A stretch of DNA of 12,249 bases. It comes from Bacteroides sp. Its GTDB lineage: Bacteria; Bacteroidota; Bacteroidia; Bacteroidales; Bacteroidaceae. The notes under the pieces are model-generated. The model searched no databases. It saw only the letters and a program-made list of their open reading frames with translations, and had not been told where the DNA came from. Shown piece by piece: positions 8,499 to 12,249 of the stretch (positions are counted from its first letter, which is position 1; every line of letters starts with the position of its first letter). The position numbers were made by a program, and so were the translations under genes. The stretch covers positions 1-12,249 of the forward strand of contig DXOJ01000349.1 in the NCBI GenBank assembly GCA_019412865.1. Direction: 5' to 3'.

Positions 8499-9620
8499 TC
8501 AATCTATTTTATACACCTCCGTACCAGCCAGCAGGAAGCATCCTACTCCGTAATCTTCAAAATCAGGAACGCTCTTGTAAGTTACCGGCTGGCTGTCTTT
8601 AGGCTCTTTGCCACTACCCTGCACGAATCCCAAGAAACCATTCGGATGTACAGCCTCTTTCACAATAGCATTCCATGCTTTTACAATGACAGGCATATAT
8701 TCTTTTTTATCCAATAATCCATTGCGCACTCCCCATGCCATGCCATAAACAAATAAGGAGGTTCCTGATGTCTCCTTCCCCCCATAATTGGATTCATCAT
8801 GCAAACTTACATTCCAGAAGCCGTCTGCGCGCTGACAAGCCTTCAACGCTTTACTCATTGACAGGAAATCTTTTATATAATCCATACGATGTGTATCATT
8901 CTCCGGAACCTCATTCAGGACTCTCACCAATGCGGCATATACCCATCCGTTTCCCCGGCTCCAAAAGCAATTCTTTCCGTTAGGTTCTTTATAAGGAGGA
9001 ACGAAATTAGCGTCTCTCCACCACAGTCCCTCTTTTTGATTAAACAGTCCATTGCCTATCTCATTACGGGAGCAAGAATACATCTGCCACATTTTATCAT
9101 AGTATTTCTGTTCGCCTGTCAGCCTGCCTAACTGGGCAAGAACAGGCATCCCCATCTGTATCGCGTCAATCCAAGTCCAGTCGTCCACTTGAGGAGTATT
9201 TACCAGCATATCTATTGAAACTTTGATATTTTTTATTTTCGCCGGATCAGGGGAAATCTTATAAAGTTCAATATATGCCTGTCCGCAACAGTGGTCATCT
9301 GCATTACGTGTGATATTGCCACCACGCAATCCCCACTTATGAAAATCCGCCCAGTCATATGCATAATCATAATAATCCGAACGGGGATAGACAGTATGCA
9401 AAGCCATCAACCCTTCATAATATACCCCGCGAGTCCAGATATTACTGGGTCTGAATTTCCCCACATAACTTGGTCGGGTAAAATCAGCGTACTTTTTCAT
9501 AAAATAATCGTTGACTTTCACCAATGTTTTTAATGTCTCTTTCCGGTCGGGAAGAGACTGCGCCGACAGGAGATTCCATCCGGCAAGCAATGTCACAACG
9601 AGAAGTAGTCGTCTTTTCAT
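8499..9620 (-). CDS. GH105 unsaturated rhamnogalacturonyl / galacturonyl hydrolase
   Basis: 373 residues from ATG at 9620, the usual size for the family. Residues 1-20 form a signal peptide (cleavage near LSA-Q), so the enzyme is exported, probably to the periplasm. The body is the alpha/alpha-barrel of GH105: RGVYYEGL near 65-72, ADDHCCGQ (Asp108/Asp109), WIDAIQMGMP around Asp152, a family-conserved Asp likely to be catalytic, and CFWSRGNGW. GH105 enzymes hydrate the C4=C5 double bond of the 4,5-unsaturated uronic acid left by pectin and rhamnogalacturonan lyases, releasing it from the non-reducing end. The PL11 lyase encoded divergently next door would supply exactly that substrate, which supports unsaturated rhamnogalacturonyl hydrolase over a ulvan or gellan role. 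It is the promoter-proximal gene of a two-gene unit with the large GH2. The short gap between them contains GTTTTATCA twice at 10-bp spacing (8480-8498, plus strand). Confidence 0.92.
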   Translation of the reverse strand: MKRRLLLVVTLLAGWNLLSAQSLPDRKETLKTLVKVNDYFMKKYADFTRPSYVGKFRPSNIWTRGVYYEGLMALHTVYPRSDYYDYAYDWADFHKWGLRGGNITRNADDHCCGQAYIELYKISPDPAKIKNIKVSIDMLVNTPQVDDWTWIDAIQMGMPVLAQLGRLTGEQKYYDKMWQMYSCSRNEIGNGLFNQKEGLWWRDANFVPPYKEPNGKNCFWSRGNGWVYAALVRVLNEVPENDTHRMDYIKDFLSMSKALKACQRADGFWNVSLHDESNYGGKETSGTSLFVYGMAWGVRNGLLDKKEYMPVIVKAWNAIVKEAVHPNGFLGFVQGSGKEPKDSQPVTYKSVPDFEDYGVGCFLLAGTEVYKID

Positions 9621-9655
9621 GATATAATTTTAATAATACATTAATTAGTTTTCAG

Positions 9656-9663
9656 CAAATGTA
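9656..9663 (-). promoter_or_regulatory. Candidate Bacteroides -7 box for the GH105-GH2 operon
   Basis: The minus strand reads TACATTTG, an exact TAnnTTTG match 36 bases upstream of the GH105 ATG, giving a predicted leader of about 30 nt. No -33 TTTG is found at the proper spacing. Confidence 0.45.
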
Positions 9664-9775
9664 AGGCGAAAACTTCTATACCGGATGTATCATAATACTA
9701 TTCCATTAACTACAATTCAAACCTGCAAAATGTGAAGAAACATAAGAAGCTTACTTCCATTTTTCCATGTTTTTG

Positions 9776-9783
9776 TATCTTTG
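9776..9783 (+). promoter_or_regulatory. Candidate Bacteroides -7 box for the PL11 gene
   Basis: TATCTTTG within TTTTTGTATCTTTGTAC is an exact match and a very common form of the Bacteroides -7 box. It lies 67 bases before the PL11 ATG. The -33 TTTG at 19-21 bp is not evident. Start of transcription would fall near 9788-9791, just at the first copy of the direct repeat. Confidence 0.6.
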
Positions 9784-9786
9784 TAC

Positions 9787-9830
9787 ATCAATTACAGGTA
9801 GAATATGCCTTCCTTTGCCTATCAATTACA
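9787..9830 (+). repeat. Direct repeat ATCAATTACA, two perfect copies in the PL11 leader
   Basis: ATCAATTACA occurs at 9787-9796 and again at 9821-9830, 34 bp apart, between the predicted PL11 -7 box and the ATG at 9851. Two perfect 10-mers this close could be an operator or RNA-level site, or chance in A+T-rich DNA. Confidence 0.6.
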
Positions 9831-9850
9831 AATAATTAATTAACTGCAAA

Positions 9851-11767
9851 ATGAAAAACATAGTACTTTTTTCAGTTTTGATTTTCTGCCTTCTCATAGA
9901 AGGAGCAACAACTCCGACCTATGGAATGAAAAGACAAATGGAAGCTTTAGATAGAGGATTAGTAGCCGTGAAAACAGAGAATGGGGTTTTCATCAGTTGG
10001 CGCGTATTGGGTAACGAAAAAGAGACAGCCTTTAATGTGTATAAAAATGGCAAATTATTTAAATCAGTTTCTTCAAAACAAGCTACCAACCTGACCGACA
10101 AATCCGGTAATCTAGAAGATAAATATGTAGTGAAAGCTGTTGTAAAAGGGAAAGAAACAGACAGTTCCAAAGAAGTGAAAGCCTGGGAACAAGACTTTCT
10201 GACTATACAACTAAACCGTCCAGAAAAAGGAATTACTCCACCGTGCATCGCCTTGAATCGTTCGAACGGAATTGCCGAAGAGTATCCGGAGGGACAGGAA
10301 TATACCTACGTTCCAGGAGATTGCAGCGTAGGAGACTTGGACGGAGACGGCGAATATGAGATTATAGTTAAATGGAATCCTTCTAATCAGACTGATAATT
10401 CTTATTCCGGAATCACAGGTCCCGTCTATCTGGATGCCTATAAATTAAGCGGTAAACATTTGTGGAGAATTAATTTGGGAAAAAACATCCGTGCGGGCTC
10501 ACACTACACACAATTTATGGTATATGACTTCAATGGCGATGGCAAAGCCGAACTAGTCTGCAAGACAGCACCCGGAACGGTAGACGGAAAGGGGAAAAAG
10601 ATATTCCTTGGTACAGATGACCCGGACAAAGACTGGAGAAACCTGGAAATGAATAAAAAAACGTGTGGCTATGTATTACAGGGTCCGGAGTATCTCACCA
10701 TTTTCAGTGGGAAAACCGGAGAGGAACTACATACCGTTCCTTATGAAGCAGAACGTGGAGAAGTCAGTTCTTGGGGAGATAGCTATGGCAATCGCGTAGA
10801 CCGCTTCTTGGCTTGTGTCGCTTATTTGGACGGAATACGTCCAAGCGTCGTCATGTGTCGTGGTTATTACGCCAAAACAACTTTAACAGCTTATGACTTT
10901 ATCAAAGGGAAGCTGGTAAAACGGTGGGAACATATTTCTGATATAAAAGGGGAAGGAGCTTATGGACAAGGTAATCATAATCTGTCAGTGGCCGACGTTG
11001 ACGGAGACGGTTGTGATGAAATTGTCTACGGCTCTTGCGTGATTAATAATGACGGAACTGTACTTTACAGTACGGGACTGGGACATGGAGACGCCATGCA
11101 TATAGCTAATCTGGATCCTGACCGTCCGGGATATCAGGTATGGGAAGTACACGAAGAAAAAGAGGCTTGGCAAACATACGGTTATGAAATGCATGACGCA
11201 CGAACCGGAGAGATTCTTTGGGGAGGTCCTACAAAAGGAGACAACGGACGTGGACTAGCAGCAGATATCGACCCTAATCACCGCGGATTCGAAATGTGGA
11301 GCTCAGGAGCACCGGGAGTTTATAACTGCAAAGGGGAAAAAATTGCAGACAGAAAACCATCTATCAGCTTCCGCATCTATTGGGATGGTGACTTGCAAGA
11401 CGAAATTCTGAATAAAAATGTCATAACTAAATGGAATGGTTGGAAACCCGTAACACTACGCACTTTTTCCGAAGCCCGACATACCAGTGGAAGTAAGGCG
11501 GTTCCTAACCTAAGCGCGGATATTCTGGGTGACTGGAGAGAAGAGATCGTTCTCTGTGATGCTGAAGACCCAAGTAAGCTACATATCTATACTACTACTA
11601 TCCCTACCGAACATCGTTTATATACATTAATGCACGACCCTATGTATCGTTTGGGAATTGCTTGGCAAAATGTAGGTTATAATCAGCCACCGCATTTGGG
11701 CTTCTATATCGGAGACGGCTTAAAGAATATTCCTTGGCCGGAGATGTACACACCGAAGTCCGACTAG
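9851..11767 (+). CDS. PL11 rhamnogalacturonan lyase (RG-I backbone)
   Basis: A 638-residue exported polysaccharide lyase, close to the usual family length of about 600-640. Residues 1-18 or so are a signal peptide. About 28-112 is the N-terminal Ig/FN3-like domain (LDRGLVAVKTENGVFISWR, FNVYKNGKL), then the eight-bladed beta-propeller to the C-terminus. Three calcium-binding-type DxDGDG loops are visible: DLDGDG (162-167), DFNGDG (226-231) and DVDGDG (382-387). Other family-typical stretches are KTAPGTVDGKG, CRGYYAKTTLTAYDF, GQGNHNLSVADVDGDG, the GHGDAMH segment and the C-terminal HRLYTLMHDPMYR. PL11 enzymes cleave the Rha-(1,4)-GalA bond of RG-I by Ca-dependent beta-elimination, leaving an unsaturated uronyl end that GH105 then removes. 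Whether it is endo- or exo-acting is not readable. It is transcribed alone, divergent from the GH105-GH2 unit. No U-tract terminator follows directly; the 11841-11921 inverted repeats are the nearest 3' structure. Confidence 0.95.
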   Translation: MKNIVLFSVLIFCLLIEGATTPTYGMKRQMEALDRGLVAVKTENGVFISWRVLGNEKETAFNVYKNGKLFKSVSSKQATNLTDKSGNLEDKYVVKAVVKGKETDSSKEVKAWEQDFLTIQLNRPEKGITPPCIALNRSNGIAEEYPEGQEYTYVPGDCSVGDLDGDGEYEIIVKWNPSNQTDNSYSGITGPVYLDAYKLSGKHLWRINLGKNIRAGSHYTQFMVYDFNGDGKAELVCKTAPGTVDGKGKKIFLGTDDPDKDWRNLEMNKKTCGYVLQGPEYLTIFSGKTGEELHTVPYEAERGEVSSWGDSYGNRVDRFLACVAYLDGIRPSVVMCRGYYAKTTLTAYDFIKGKLVKRWEHISDIKGEGAYGQGNHNLSVADVDGDGCDEIVYGSCVINNDGTVLYSTGLGHGDAMHIANLDPDRPGYQVWEVHEEKEAWQTYGYEMHDARTGEILWGGPTKGDNGRGLAADIDPNHRGFEMWSSGAPGVYNCKGEKIADRKPSISFRIYWDGDLQDEILNKNVITKWNGWKPVTLRTFSEARHTSGSKAVPNLSADILGDWREEIVLCDAEDPSKLHIYTTTIPTEHRLYTLMHDPMYRLGIAWQNVGYNQPPHLGFYIGDGLKNIPWPEMYTPKSD

Positions 11768-11840
11768 TTTGGCAGATAAACTGCATTAGCAAAATAAAGA
11801 TATAAACCACAAATATTCAGCATAATACAGTAACCTGTTT

Positions 11841-11921
11841 TTCCTTTTAAAGGAACACCTCATTGGTTTTAAAGGAAGGCTTCCTTGGTTTTAAACCAAC
11901 AGGGTATTCCTTTAAAACCAA
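11841..11921. repeat. Four 15-bp palindrome-like units at exact 22-bp period
   Basis: Units start at 11841, 11863, 11885 and 11907, each 15 bp and separated by 7-bp spacers of unrelated sequence (CACCTCA, GGCTTCC, CAGGGTA). In order they are TTCCTTTTAAAGGAA, TTGGTTTTAAAGGAA, TTGGTTTTAAACCAA and TTCCTTTAAAACCAA. Units 1 and 3 are perfect palindromes around a central base. Unit 4 is the exact reverse complement of unit 2, and with flanks they make a 19-bp inverted repeat (11859-11877 with 11907-11925, one G-U/mismatch) around a 29-nt loop that holds unit 3. The array starts 74 bp after the PL11 stop. The same DNA could act as a multi-site protein-binding array or, as RNA, as a compound hairpin at the PL11 mRNA 3' end. 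Confidence 0.9.
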
Positions 11922-11928
11922 CGAGATG

Positions 11929-12135
11929 ATGATTTCCAGTCTGTTTTCAGGCATATTTTCTATGTTTTATTAATTCATAATAAAGTGTTATCCGAAGCCG
12001 ACTATAAGATATATGCCTATTTCCCCTTAATCTATGTAAATAGGAACAATCATAAGTGCCACAGAAGTACGTCGTGTCCGATAACAGTGAAAATCAGTGA
12101 AAGAATTTAAAAGAGAAACAAATACAACAGAATTA
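11929..12135. other. Intergenic stretch without recognised features
   Basis: Together with the array and the terminal promoter and terminator, this is part of a 482-bp gene-free tail. I find no plausible ORF on either strand: the ATG near 11926 runs into a stop after about 16 codons. I also see no tRNA-like fold. Minor items are a CAGTGAAA pair at 12085-12092 and 12095-12102 and a 7-bp inverted repeat TGTTATC/GATAACA, 88 bp apart. Neither is compelling. Confidence 0.6.
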
Positions 12136-12167
12136 TTTGGAAAGAATCAGTTGAACGCTTACATTTG
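12136..12167 (+). promoter_or_regulatory. Bacteroides-type promoter, both boxes at proper spacing
   Basis: TTTG at 12136-12139, then 20 bp, then TACATTTG at 12160-12167, an exact match to -33 TTTG and -7 TAnnTTTG at the 19-21 bp spacing typical of Bacteroides. It is the only site in the window where I find both boxes. Transcription would start near 12172-12175 and head rightward. Confidence 0.65.
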
Positions 12168-12172
12168 TCATG

Positions 12173-12238
12173 TGATTTTTTTCATAGTATTAGATTTAAG
12201 GTTAACAAAGGTTGGAGCAAGGCGTTGCTCCTTTTTTT
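12173..12238 (+). ncRNA. Candidate short transcript (small RNA or attenuated leader)
   Basis: Bounded by the two-box promoter at 12136-12167 and the hairpin/T-run terminator at 12214-12238, a transcript of about 65 nt is predicted. It has no ORF worth naming: the first 40 nt are A/U-rich with a run of seven U, then comes the terminator stem. It could be a PUL-linked small RNA, or the terminated leader of a gene beyond the window edge. The identity is inferred only from the boundaries. Confidence 0.3.
12214..12238 (+). terminator. Intrinsic terminator at the right edge
   Basis: GGAGCAA (12214-12220) pairs perfectly with TTGCTCC (12225-12231) over a GGCG loop, followed by seven T (12232-12238). 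This is a textbook rho-independent terminator for plus-strand transcription. It is about 450 bp beyond the PL11 stop, so it more likely ends the short transcript started near 12173, although PL11 read-through would also stop here. Confidence 0.85.
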
Positions 12239-12249
12239 ATGTCTATATG

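Noticed and set aside
11841..11921. CRISPR array
   Set aside because: The repeats are 15 bp and differ in sequence, the spacers are 7 bp, and no cas gene is present.
11841..11925. Retron-type msr/msd or riboswitch
   Set aside because: The compound hairpin alone suggested it, but there is no reverse transcriptase nearby, and it follows rather than precedes a gene.
11986..12086. Inverted repeat TGTTATC/GATAACA as ends of a small mobile element
   Set aside because: The arms are only 7 bp, 88 bp apart, with no target duplication and no ORF between them.

Overview
The window looks like a stretch of a Bacteroides-type (Bacteroidota, gut-commensal) chromosome. It is A+T-rich, has several exact matches to the Bacteroides -7 promoter box TAnnTTTG, and is filled with exported carbohydrate-active enzymes. 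All six genes point to pectin, and especially to rhamnogalacturonan-I (RG-I). I infer that this is an enzyme-only section of a polysaccharide utilisation locus (PUL). No SusC/SusD pair, hybrid two-component sensor, ECF sigma/anti-sigma pair or transporter is visible.

Layout. (1) 1-1409, minus: 5'-complete but 3'-truncated exported esterase, made of an alpha/beta-hydrolase-like domain whose nucleophile elbow looks degenerate, fused to an intact-looking SGNH/GDSL domain. (2) 1410-1657: divergent intergenic region with -7-like boxes for both strands. (3) 1658-5337, plus: two-gene operon of a GH2 enzyme with canonical beta-galactosidase-type motifs and a lipoprotein GH28 galacturonidase, followed by an intrinsic terminator. 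(4) 9620-5488, minus: GH105 unsaturated (rhamno)galacturonyl hydrolase followed by a large, divergent GH2 protein with extra C-terminal domains. (5) 9621-9850: second divergent intergenic region with -7 boxes on both strands and a 10-bp direct repeat. (6) 9851-11767, plus: PL11 rhamnogalacturonan lyase. (7) 11768-12249: no gene. It carries a regular array of four 15-bp palindrome-like units at an exact 22-bp period, and near the right edge a well-matched promoter followed within about 50 bp by an intrinsic terminator (candidate small RNA or attenuated leader).

How the genes fit together (inference from families). PL11 cuts the alternating Rha-GalA backbone and leaves unsaturated uronyl ends. 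GH105 removes the unsaturated uronic acid. GH28 removes saturated GalA from non-reducing ends. The two GH2 enzymes trim side chains or end groups, probably galactose or uronic acid. The SGNH esterase removes acyl groups that block the glycosidases. All six proteins begin with export signals, and the GH28 has a lipobox-like cysteine.

The most unusual non-coding signal is the 22-bp-period array at 11841-11921. Its four units use all four combinations of two alternative half-sites, and its outer units also form a 19-bp inverted repeat.
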